Shown piece by piece: positions 9,016-17,084 of a stretch of DNA of 64,000 nt (the stretch's first letter is position 1; every line of letters starts with the position of its first letter). Position numbers and translations under genes: made by a program. The DNA lies in assembly GCA_052035295.1 (NCBI GenBank), contig JBPOHS010000075.1, forward strand, positions 35,279-99,278, read 5' to 3'. The stretch is from HdN1 sp052035295. GTDB taxonomy: Bacteria; Pseudomonadota; Gammaproteobacteria; Pseudomonadales; Ketobacteraceae. The notes beneath the pieces are model-generated. The model made no database searches, was not told the DNA's origin, and saw nothing but the letters and a program-made list of their open reading frames with translations.

Positions 9016-10443
9016 ATGAACGGAAAGCAGTTACCCCTCGCTGTCGATCTTGACGGCACCCTGTTGAAATCGGACATGTTGCTGGAATCCTTTCTGGTAA
9101 TGATACGCAACAACCCGCTGACCCTTTTTCTGGTGCCGCTGTGGCTGTTGAAAGGGAAAGCCTGGCTCAAAACCCAGATCGCCCTGCGTTCCGAGGTGGA
9201 TGCCAAAACCTTGCCGTACAATGAAAATGTACTCGCATATTTGCACCAACAGAAATTGCAAGGACGCCATGTCTATCTGGCGACGGCGTCGCACCAGAAT
9301 TTCGCGCAGCAAATTGCCGATCACCTCGGTATTTTCGACGGCATATTTGCGTCCAATGATGAATTGAATCTCTCGGGTACCCGCAAACGCGATGCACTGG
9401 TCAAAGCCTTCGGCGAAAAACAATTTGTTTATGCCGGGAACGAGCGCGTCGATTTGCCGATCTGGGGATCGTCGGCGGCCTCGGTAGTGGTGGGTAGCAC
9501 GTCACTCAAAGACAACGCCGAGAAGCTTGCACCGGTCGAAAAACATTTCAGCGATGTAAAAAACACGACGAAGGCGCTGCTGAAAGCGTTTCGTGTACAT
9601 CAGTGGGTCAAGAACGCGCTGATTTTTGTACCCGTCATGGCAGCGCACAAATTTTCTGATCCACAAGGTCTGTTGAACGCGATACTGTCGTTTTTTGCGT
9701 TTTCCGCCTGTGCTTCCAGTGTTTATCTGATCAACGATATGCTCGACCTGGCGGAGGATCGTCAGCATCCGACCAAGCGTAAACGCCCCTTCGCGGCGGG
9801 TACGCTGTCCATTCTCAGCGGTATGCTGTCGGTTCCCTTTCTCATCCTGACCGCGGTGCTGCTGTGTCTGTTCCTGCCGCCACAATTCGCGCTGGTACTG
9901 GCGGTCTACTATGCGCTGACCTTTGCCTACAGTTTCTCGCTCAAGCGTCTGGTGTTGATTGATGTGGTGACGCTGTCATCCCTTTATACCATTCGAATTA
10001 TTGCAGGTGCGGCGGCGATATCGGTGCCGCTGTCATTCTGGTTATTGGCGTTTTCAAGTTTTCTGTTTCTGAGTCTGGCGATACTGAAACGGTATACCGA
10101 GCTGTTGGTAATGAAGCAGAAAAGCGCCACCAAGGCTTTGGGGCGTGGCTACCACGTCAATGACCTCGAATTGTTGGCCAGCCTTGGTGGCTCGGCGGGT
10201 TATATTTCCGTGCTGGTGTTGGCGCTCTATATCAATAGCCCCGAAATCCGCGCGTTATACACCAACCCGCAAATGATGTGGCCGACCTGCCTCATCATGC
10301 TGTACTGGATCAGTCGCGCCTGGATCGTTGCCCATCGCGGCAACATGCATGACGATCCCATTGTATTCGCAATCAAGGACAAGACCAGTTTGGTGTGCGG
10401 CGCGCTGGTCGGTGCTTTCATGGTGATGGCAACAGGCATATGA
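9016..10443 (+). CDS. HAD phosphatase-UbiA prenyltransferase fusion, DPPR-synthase-like
   Basis: The N-terminal 190 or so residues are a HAD hydrolase: DLDGTLLKSD (Asp11 and Asp13), TASH as motif II, and a late YAGNERVDLPIW segment. The C-terminal part is a UbiA-type membrane prenyltransferase with NDMLDLAEDRQHPTKRKRP and YSFSLKRLVLID, the two aspartate-rich sites, and several helices. UbiA proteins with this HPxKxxRP pattern resemble Rv3806c, which transfers phosphoribose from PRPP to decaprenyl phosphate. The HAD half could remove the 5-phosphate afterwards. Start is ATG 9016; the longer frame overlaps the previous gene. It overlaps the DprE1-like gene in ATGA. Confidence 0.9.
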   Translation: MNGKQLPLAVDLDGTLLKSDMLLESFLVMIRNNPLTLFLVPLWLLKGKAWLKTQIALRSEVDAKTLPYNENVLAYLHQQKLQGRHVYLATASHQNFAQQIADHLGIFDGIFASNDELNLSGTRKRDALVKAFGEKQFVYAGNERVDLPIWGSSAASVVVGSTSLKDNAEKLAPVEKHFSDVKNTTKALLKAFRVHQWVKNALIFVPVMAAHKFSDPQGLLNAILSFFAFSACASSVYLINDMLDLAEDRQHPTKRKRPFAAGTLSILSGMLSVPFLILTAVLLCLFLPPQFALVLAVYYALTFAYSFSLKRLVLIDVVTLSSLYTIRIIAGAAAISVPLSFWLLAFSSFLFLSLAILKRYTELLVMKQKSATKALGRGYHVNDLELLASLGGSAGYISVLVLALYINSPEIRALYTNPQMMWPTCLIMLYWISRAWIVAHRGNMHDDPIVFAIKDKTSLVCGALVGAFMVMATGI

Positions 10444-11747
10444 GCAATAAATACGTGTCATGGGGGCGATACCCCTTCAAGAATCAAAAAGGCGTTGATC
10501 TGCAGTGGCGCGATGACGAACTTCCGGTCAATTCCAATTTCCTGCCGCAGGGCAATGCACGCAGCTACGGCGATTGCTGCATGAACGCCGATGGGCTGGT
10601 TGTGTCCACGCACAACCTGAAGCACATGATTGCGTTCGATAACGAAACGGGTGTGTTACGCGCGGAAGCCGGTGTCCTGCTCAAGGACATCCTCGATGTG
10701 TTCGAACCCCAGGGCTGGTTTCTGCCGGTAACGCCGGGAACCAAATATGTCAGCCTCGGTGGTGCCATCGCCAATGATGTGCACGGAAAAAACCATCACG
10801 TCACTGGCACTTTTGGCTGCCATGTGCGGGCGTTCGAACTGCTGCGTTCTGACGGCGCCCGCATGGTGTGCACCCCGGAACAGAATGACGGCATGTTCCG
10901 CGCCACGATCGGTGGCCTCGGCCTCACCGGCGTAATGGTCTGGGCTGAAATCCAGCTCATGAAAGTGCCGAATTCCGCGATCAACGTGGAAACCATCAAA
11001 TACGCCAACCTGGACGAGTTTTTCCAGATCACGGCCGATTCCGACGCTGATTTCGAATATACGGTCGCCTGGATTGATTGTCTGGCGCGCGGCGAGCATC
11101 TCGGGCGTGGCCATTTCATGCGTGGCAATCATGCTGGCGCATCGCAAAAGCGTCCCGTCAAGCGATCCCTGCCCTTGGCCGTGCCGATTGATCCGCCGAT
11201 GTCACTGATCAATTCGTTCAGTCTGAAACTGTTCAACGCCCTGTATTACAACCGCCAACGCAATCGTCAGCAGCAGTCCACGGTGCATTACGACCCATTT
11301 TTCTATCCGCTCGATGGTGTGAAGAACTGGAATCGCGTGTATGGCCCCAAGGGCTTTCTGCAATACCAGTTTGTGGTGCCGGTTGACGCCAGTGCCGATG
11401 CCATCAAGGAAACCCTGGAACGCATTTCCGCCGCCAACTGCGGTTCGTTTCTCGCCGTGCTGAAGGTGTTTGGCGATCGTCCCTCACCTGGAATGTTATC
11501 GTTTCCGCGCCCCGGGGCGACATTGGCGCTCGATTTTCCTTTCCAGGGCGAAAAAACCCACACACTGTTCAATCAACTGGATGAAGTGGTGGTACAGGCC
11601 GGCGGTGCCATTTATCCGGCCAAGGATGCACACATGAAACCGGCGCATTTCCGCCAGTATTACCCGCAGGCGGAAGCCTTCAAACAATTCAAAGATCCCA
11701 ATATTACGTCCAGTTTCTGGCAGCGTGTCATGGAGGCCGCAGAATGA
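10440..11747 (+). CDS. DprE1-like FAD-dependent oxidase
   Basis: A 435-residue FAD/BBE oxidase close to decaprenylphosphoryl-ribose 2'-oxidase. Flavin-site motifs are QGNARSYGD (near 39-47), GGAIANDVHGKNHH (near 107-120) and GGLGLTG (near 158-164). Lys395 in AKDAHMK fits the active-site lysine of mycobacterial DprE1. The stretch PGATLALDFP aligns with the mycobacterial segment holding the benzothiazinone-reactive cysteine; here the residue is Ala363. ATG 10440 overlaps the upstream stop by ATGA, and the SDR gene overlaps its own stop the same way. Expected reaction: polyprenyl-phospho-ribose to the 2-keto intermediate. Lipid and sugar are inferred from family and neighbours. Confidence 0.88.
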   Translation: MSNKYVSWGRYPFKNQKGVDLQWRDDELPVNSNFLPQGNARSYGDCCMNADGLVVSTHNLKHMIAFDNETGVLRAEAGVLLKDILDVFEPQGWFLPVTPGTKYVSLGGAIANDVHGKNHHVTGTFGCHVRAFELLRSDGARMVCTPEQNDGMFRATIGGLGLTGVMVWAEIQLMKVPNSAINVETIKYANLDEFFQITADSDADFEYTVAWIDCLARGEHLGRGHFMRGNHAGASQKRPVKRSLPLAVPIDPPMSLINSFSLKLFNALYYNRQRNRQQQSTVHYDPFFYPLDGVKNWNRVYGPKGFLQYQFVVPVDASADAIKETLERISAANCGSFLAVLKVFGDRPSPGMLSFPRPGATLALDFPFQGEKTHTLFNQLDEVVVQAGGAIYPAKDAHMKPAHFRQYYPQAEAFKQFKDPNITSSFWQRVMEAAE

Positions 11748-12484
11748 ACAAATGGTTGATCGTTGGCGGCACCTCCGCCATTGCAGAAGCAACGGCGCGC
11801 CTGTGGGCCACCCGTGGGTACAGTTTTTTTCTGGCGGCGAGAGATACCCGCAAGCTGGAGATCGTCAAACAGGATTTGTTGGCGCGTGGTGCCAGTCGGG
11901 TGGAATTGGGTACATTCAATGCCGAAGATTCCTCACAGATGATTCGCCTGTTTGACGAAGCCGCCAATACGCTGGGAGGGCTCGATGGAATTCTGGTCGC
12001 TCATGGTTCACTGCCTGAGCAAACGCGCTGTGAACAGGATCTGGATCTCGCCTTGCGCGAAATACAGGTCAACGGGCTGGGTGTGATACAGCTCTGCGGG
12101 CACGCTGCCAATTATTTCGAAACCCGTAAATCCGGTACCATTGCGGTGATTTCTTCCGTGGCGGGTGATCGCGGGCGCAAATCCAATTACGTGTATGGTG
12201 CCGCCAAGGGCATGGTAAGCATCTTTCTGCAGGGGCTTCGCAACCGTTTGAGTGCAAGCAATGTCACTGTGCTCACCATCAAACCGGGCTTTGTCGACAC
12301 CCCCATGACACAGAATTTCGAGAAGGGCGGTCCACTGTGGGCACAACCGGAAGATATCGGTGCCGGGATCGTATCGGCGGTGGACAAGCGTCGCAATGTT
12401 GTCTATTTGCCGTGGTTCTGGTCACTCATCATGCTCGTTATCAAGCACATCCCGGAATTCATATTCAAGCGTTTGAGCTTGTAG
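11744..12484 (+). CDS. DprE2-like short-chain dehydrogenase/reductase
   Basis: The 246-residue SDR has the nucleotide-binding start LIVGGTSAIAEATAR, an NAG-like AHG segment, a serine pair in ISSVAGDRGR, and the catalytic Tyr151-x3-Lys155 in YGAAK. The C-terminus is hydrophobic (WFWSLIMLVIKHIP), suggesting membrane association, as suits a lipid-linked substrate. Directly overlapping the DprE1-like gene, it is best read as the partner that reduces the 2-keto intermediate to the arabinose epimer using NAD(P)H. It is the last gene before a strong terminator. On sequence alone it could only be called an SDR; the specific role rests on gene order. Confidence 0.85.
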   Translation: MNKWLIVGGTSAIAEATARLWATRGYSFFLAARDTRKLEIVKQDLLARGASRVELGTFNAEDSSQMIRLFDEAANTLGGLDGILVAHGSLPEQTRCEQDLDLALREIQVNGLGVIQLCGHAANYFETRKSGTIAVISSVAGDRGRKSNYVYGAAKGMVSIFLQGLRNRLSASNVTVLTIKPGFVDTPMTQNFEKGGPLWAQPEDIGAGIVSAVDKRRNVVYLPWFWSLIMLVIKHIPEFIFKRLSL

Positions 12485-12511
12485 GTTTTCGGCGGTTACA
12501 GGCTTAGAAAT

Positions 12512-12540
12512 AAAAAACCCCGGTTTCCCGGGGTTTTTTA
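12512..12540. terminator. bidirectional rho-independent terminator
   Basis: A GC-rich hairpin (ACCCCGG / CCGGGGT around a TTTC loop) is flanked by A-tract on the left and T-tract on the right. It lies between the ends of the DprE2-like gene and acnB, so it can serve both. Confidence 0.9.
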
Positions 12541-12554
12541 TTGGCTGGTCAAAC

Positions 12555-15158
12555 TCAGTTGGCTTGCGCTACCTGAATCTTGACCGTGGATGCCTGCTTC
12601 TGGAATTCTTCCATCTTGTCGAAATTCAGGTAACGGTAGATATCCGTCGCCATGCTGTCGATCTTGTTGGCGTATTCCATGTACTCGGCGGGTGTCGGCA
12701 GTTTGCCGAGAACGGCAGCAACCGACGCCAGTTCCGCAGAGGCAAGGTACACATTGGAACCTTGGCCCAGACGGTTGGGGAAGTTACGGGTTGACGTCGA
12801 TACCACCGTGGTGTTCGGCGCTACGCGTGCCTGGTTACCCATGCACAGTGAACATCCGGGCATTTCGGTGCGGGCACCGGCGCGGCCGTAGATGTTGTAG
12901 TAGCCTTCTTCCATCAGCTGCGCTTCGTCCATTTTGGTGGGCGGTGCCAGCCACAGACGGGTTGCCAATGAGCCCCCTTCAACCTTGTCGAGCAGCTTGC
13001 CAGCGGCGCGGAAGTGACCGATGTTGGTCATGCACGAACCGATGAACACTTCGTCGATCTTGTCGCCAGCCACTTGGGACAGCAGCTTGGCATCGTCTGG
13101 ATCGTTCGGGCAGCACAGGATCGGCTCTTTGATCTCGTCGAGGTTGATCTCGATGATTTCCGCGTACTCGGCGTCCTTGTCGGCACGCATGAGCGAGGGG
13201 TTGGCCAGCCATTTTTCCATGCTGTCGACACGACGTGAAAGGGTGCGGGCATCGCCGTAACCATTCGCGATCATCCACTTCAACAAGGTGGTGTTGGAAC
13301 GCAGATACTCGGCGACCGATGCTTCGCTCAGCGTGATGGTACACGCAGCGGCGGAACGCTCGGCAGATGCGTCGGACAGTTCGAACGCCTGTTCAACCGT
13401 GAGCTGCTCAAGACCTTCGATTTCGAGGATGCGACCGTTGAAGGCGTTTTTCTTGCCTTTCTTCTCAACCGTCAGCAAGCCTTTCTGGATGGCGTAGTAG
13501 GGAATGGCATGCACGAGGTCACGCAGGGTGATACCTGCTTGCATTTTGCCCTTGAAACGCACGAGGATGGATTCTGGCATGTCAAGCGGCATGACGCCGG
13601 TTGCCGCACCGAAGGCCACCAGACCAGAACCTGCCGGGAAAGAAATCCCGATCGGGAAACGGGTGTGCGAGTCACCGCCAGTGCCAACCGTATCCGGCAA
13701 CAACATGCGGTTCAGCCAGCTGTGGATGATGCCATCGCCCGGACGCAGCGATACGCCGCCACGGTTCATGATGAAATCAGGCAGACTGTGATGCATTTGC
13801 ACGTCGACCGGCTTCGGATAGGCTGCGGTGTGACAGAAAGACTGCATCACCAGATCCGCCGAAAAGCCCAGACATGCCAGATCTTTCAGTTCATCGCGGG
13901 TCATCGGGCCAGTCGTGTCCTGTGAGCCCACCGTGGTCATTTTCGGTTCGCAGTAAGTACCCGGGCGGATACCATCGACGCCGCACGCCTTGCCGACCAT
14001 TTTCTGGGCGAGGGTAAAGCCCTTGCCAGTGTCAGCGGGTTGTACGGGTTGACGGAACAGTTCCGTGGCGCCAAGACCCAGCGCTTCACGCGCCTTGCTG
14101 GTCAGTCCACGGCCAATGATCAGGTTGATACGGCCACCGGCACGTACTTCGTCAAGCAGCACCTGGCTCTTGAGCTCGAATGTGCTGAGGACTTCTTCGG
14201 TGCCATGGCGTTTGATCTTGCCTTCATACGGGAAGATGTCGACCACGTCGCCCATGTTCAGACCGCTTACATCGGCTTCAAAGGGCAGGGCGCCAGCATC
14301 TTCCATGGTGTTGAAGAAAATGGGTGCGATCTTGCTGCCGATACAGATACCACCTTCACGCTTGTTGGGGATGAAGGGAATGTCCGTGCCGGTGAACCAG
14401 AGTACCGAGTTGGTCGCGGATTTACGTGAAGAACCGGTACCGACAACGTCACCGACATAGGCAACCGTGTGACCCTTGGCCGTGAGGGCTTCGATCTGCT
14501 TGATCGGGCCAACGTTGCCAGGTTGATCAGGGTTGATGCCTTCACGGGCGTTTTTCAGCATGGCATTGGCATGCAATGGGATGTCAGGACGGCTCCAGGC
14601 ATCTTGCGCAGGAGACAGGTCGTCGGTGTTGGTTTCCCCCGTGACCTTGAACACCGTCACGGTCATTTTTTGCGGTACTTCAGGGCGCGAAGTGAACCAC
14701 TCGGCATTGGCCCAGGAGTCCAGTACCTGCTGGGCGTAGGCATTGGTCTTGGCTTTTTCCTGAACGTCATGGAATGAATCGAAAATCAGCAAGGTGTGCG
14801 ACAGGCCCTTGGCCGCAATCGGCGCCAGATCGGCGTCGTCGAGCAGGTCGATCAGCGATTGGACGTTGTAGCCACCGAGCATGGTGCCGAGCAGTTCGGT
14901 CGCACGGGTCGGCGTGATGAGAGGAGATTTGGCCTGGCCCTTGGCTACAGCGGTCAGGAATCCTGCTTTCACGTAGGCAGCAGGGTCAACACCCGCGGGG
15001 ACACGATACGTAATGAGGTCTACCAGGAAGCTTTCTTCTCCGGCAGGGGGATTCTTGAGCAGCTCGACGAGATCAGCAGTTTGTTTCTCATCCAGTGGCT
15101 TCGGGGGTACACCGGAGGCGGCACGCTCTTCAACGTGCTTGCGGTAGGCTTCTAGCAC
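12555..15158 (-). CDS. acnB: bifunctional aconitate hydratase 2 / 2-methylisocitrate dehydratase
   Basis: AcnB interconverts citrate and isocitrate in the TCA cycle and can also act in the methylcitrate cycle. The [4Fe-4S] ligands are Cys709 (GSCMTN), Cys769 and Cys772 (GCSLCMGN), nearly the numbering of the E. coli enzyme. GTG 15158 (product starts MLEAYRKHVEERA, 867 residues) was chosen because AGGA lies 8 bases upstream and E. coli AcnB starts the same way; the longer frame from 15224 adds an unrelated Cys/Arg-rich leader. It is convergent with the arabinose-type cassette and transcribed alone. Confidence 0.98.
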   Translation of the reverse strand: MLEAYRKHVEERAASGVPPKPLDEKQTADLVELLKNPPAGEESFLVDLITYRVPAGVDPAAYVKAGFLTAVAKGQAKSPLITPTRATELLGTMLGGYNVQSLIDLLDDADLAPIAAKGLSHTLLIFDSFHDVQEKAKTNAYAQQVLDSWANAEWFTSRPEVPQKMTVTVFKVTGETNTDDLSPAQDAWSRPDIPLHANAMLKNAREGINPDQPGNVGPIKQIEALTAKGHTVAYVGDVVGTGSSRKSATNSVLWFTGTDIPFIPNKREGGICIGSKIAPIFFNTMEDAGALPFEADVSGLNMGDVVDIFPYEGKIKRHGTEEVLSTFELKSQVLLDEVRAGGRINLIIGRGLTSKAREALGLGATELFRQPVQPADTGKGFTLAQKMVGKACGVDGIRPGTYCEPKMTTVGSQDTTGPMTRDELKDLACLGFSADLVMQSFCHTAAYPKPVDVQMHHSLPDFIMNRGGVSLRPGDGIIHSWLNRMLLPDTVGTGGDSHTRFPIGISFPAGSGLVAFGAATGVMPLDMPESILVRFKGKMQAGITLRDLVHAIPYYAIQKGLLTVEKKGKKNAFNGRILEIEGLEQLTVEQAFELSDASAERSAAACTITLSEASVAEYLRSNTTLLKWMIANGYGDARTLSRRVDSMEKWLANPSLMRADKDAEYAEIIEINLDEIKEPILCCPNDPDDAKLLSQVAGDKIDEVFIGSCMTNIGHFRAAGKLLDKVEGGSLATRLWLAPPTKMDEAQLMEEGYYNIYGRAGARTEMPGCSLCMGNQARVAPNTTVVSTSTRNFPNRLGQGSNVYLASAELASVAAVLGKLPTPAEYMEYANKIDSMATDIYRYLNFDKMEEFQKQASTVKIQVAQAN

Positions 15159-15268
15159 TTTAGTAATCCTCTCTTCAGAATGGCGTTCGGTAGGAAGCGG
15201 GCAGTCGCACACATGCCGTCTCATTCAGGGATCGGCGTTGTCACTGCGCAGGCCTTTTGGGCGCAACG

Positions 15269-15297
15269 ATTATATCAAAGCACTGACGCAGTTTCAG
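15269..15297 (-). promoter_or_regulatory. candidate acnB promoter
   Basis: On the minus strand a perfect TATAAT (15274-15269) follows a weaker CTGAAA (15297-15292) by 17 bases. It would give an acnB leader of about 105 bases. The rest of the 287-base gap holds no gene that I can support. Confidence 0.5.
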
Positions 15298-15445
15298 CTA
15301 AGTGCCGGCAATACCGCGTCTTTCGCCCATAAATCGTCAGTTTATTGCCCGGATTTTGCTGCTTTGCACCAGTAGAACTGACTGGAATTTCATGAACCAC
15401 CAGTCAGGGTCCGGTTGAAGTATAGCTTTGGCATTTACGGGTGGA

Positions 15446-16339
15446 TCAGTTTTTGTACACGTCAGGCAAGCTGCGCGGCCGCCTGCCAAAACGCTTGTAT
15501 TCCCATTGGTACTGCTCGGGACACAGACGAACCCACTGCTCGATCGAACGATTCATGGCGGCACAGGCGATGGCCAGGTCGTCATTGCGAACTTCCGGGT
15601 CAACGGCAAAAAAATGCAGGCGGTAGCCGCCCGCTTCCCGGTCACGGTAGCAGACGCCACCCACAACGTCGGCCTTGGCCTGTGATGCGAGCCTGGGTCC
15701 GAGGGTTTGTGTCAGAGCCGGGACGCCAAAAAAGGGTGCCATGACACCGCTGCTGCGGTCTGGCTTCTGATCCGGCAGGATGCCGATCAATTTGGCTTTC
15801 TTCAGGCGCTTGAACAGCGCCATGACCCCCGTCTTGTCAGTGGGAACAAGCTGGGCGTGATATTTCTGCCGGGCATCCAGAATCAACTGACTGAGTTTGG
15901 CGAATTCACCGGGCTGGTACATCACGCCGAAATCATATTGCTTCGACAGGAAATACCCAATCAGTTCCCAGTTGCCCAGGTGGGGCGCCAGCAGCACCAC
16001 GCCCTTGCCCCGCGCGAGCGCGTCCTTGATCAGATGCTCGCCCTCGACCGACAGGATATACCGCAACATCTCTTCGCTGTCACCTGTCCACATGGGGCCC
16101 ATTTCGAAGGCCGTAATGATCGTTTCGCGCATGCTTTTTTCGACCATGTCGCGGCGCCACTCAGCCGTTTGTTCGGGAAAGCACAGGTCAATATTGATTC
16201 GCGTGATGCGACGGGCATCGCTGGGTATTTTGGCAGCAAGAGTGCCGGCCACAGATCCCAATTTGCGTACGGTCGCCAGCGGGAGTTTTCCCAGGCATTT
16301 GAGGGAAAGAACAGAAAGATCATCCGCGAGATTCAACAC
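15446..16339 (-). CDS. LpxL/HtrB-family lipid A late acyltransferase
   Basis: A 297-residue lysophospholipid acyltransferase of the lauroyl/myristoyl lipid A type. The catalytic H-x4-E motif is His120-LGNW-Glu125. A downstream segment with LPDQKPDRSSG matches the family arginine region, and a hydrophobic N-terminus probably tethers it to the inner membrane. It would add a secondary acyl chain to Kdo2-lipid IV A or its derivative. GTG 16339 is used; upstream extension is blocked by a stop. Whether it is LpxL- or LpxM-like, and the chain length, cannot be told from sequence alone. It is divergent from miaE. Confidence 0.88.
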   Translation of the reverse strand: MLNLADDLSVLSLKCLGKLPLATVRKLGSVAGTLAAKIPSDARRITRINIDLCFPEQTAEWRRDMVEKSMRETIITAFEMGPMWTGDSEEMLRYILSVEGEHLIKDALARGKGVVLLAPHLGNWELIGYFLSKQYDFGVMYQPGEFAKLSQLILDARQKYHAQLVPTDKTGVMALFKRLKKAKLIGILPDQKPDRSSGVMAPFFGVPALTQTLGPRLASQAKADVVGGVCYRDREAGGYRLHFFAVDPEVRNDDLAIACAAMNRSIEQWVRLCPEQYQWEYKRFGRRPRSLPDVYKN

Positions 16340-16442
16340 CTCATCGCCCCATTATCGATTTCAAGTCTGAATAAGGGCGTTAGAATAGACGATCTCGCCA
16401 TGGTGACCAACCATCGCCGAACACCGACCTGGAGAATCCCTG

Positions 16443-17084
16443 ATGTCCACCGATTTGCTCGCACCGATCAAGGCCTTTCTCGGCTGTGAAACACCTCTGG
16501 CCTGGCTTGATCGCGCGATCAATGAGCGGAACATCCTGCTCATCGATCACGCCAATTGCGAAAAAAAGGCTGCTGCCACGGCGTTGAATCTGCTATTTCG
16601 CTATGTGGATCGAAAGGAGTTGCTGACTGCACTCTCGCAATTGGCGCGCGAGGAATTGTTGCATTTTGAACAAGTCTGCGAGCACATGGACAAACTCGGA
16701 GTGCCCTACGATTTTGTGCCCCCGTCGCGCTATGCCAGTAGTCTGCGCAAAGCAGTGCGTAATGAAGAACCACACAAACTGATCGACACCTTGATCATTG
16801 GTGCTTTTATCGAGGCACGTAGCTGCGAGCGCTTTGCCGCACTGGCGCCAAAGCTGGAGCAAAACCCGGAACTGGAAGACCTGGCGCGTTACTACCGCTT
16901 CCTGCTGAAATCCGAGTCGCGTCACTATGAAGACTATCTGGGGCTGGCGAAACTCTACTTTACCGGAACGGCTGACGAATTCGATCGGCGGGTTGCCGAG
17001 ATACGCGACATTGAGGCGACGCTGATCGCATCACCGGATCGCGATTTCAATTTTCACAGCGGCGTACCTGTGACGGGTCCTTGA
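16443..17084 (+). CDS. miaE: tRNA 2-methylthio-N6-isopentenyladenosine-37 hydroxylase
   Basis: MiaE is a non-haem diiron enzyme that hydroxylates ms2i6A37 in tRNAs reading codons starting with U. The 213-residue protein has the expected carboxylate/histidine ligand sets: an N-terminal DHANCEKKAA, REELLHFEQV, EARSCERF and ESRHYEDYL, arranged as in a ferritin-like four-helix bundle. Length is normal. Its 3' end overlaps the end of convergent lpxH by 38 bases. It implies that the genome also encodes MiaA and MiaB, which are not in this window. Confidence 0.93.
   Translation: MSTDLLAPIKAFLGCETPLAWLDRAINERNILLIDHANCEKKAAATALNLLFRYVDRKELLTALSQLAREELLHFEQVCEHMDKLGVPYDFVPPSRYASSLRKAVRNEEPHKLIDTLIIGAFIEARSCERFAALAPKLEQNPELEDLARYYRFLLKSESRHYEDYLGLAKLYFTGTADEFDRRVAEIRDIEATLIASPDRDFNFHSGVPVTGP

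Noticed and set aside
9016..12484. Horizontally acquired arabinose-type cassette
   Set aside because: No mobile element or repeat borders are visible, and codon use looks similar to the neighbours by eye. Acquisition cannot be supported without composition or phylogeny analysis.
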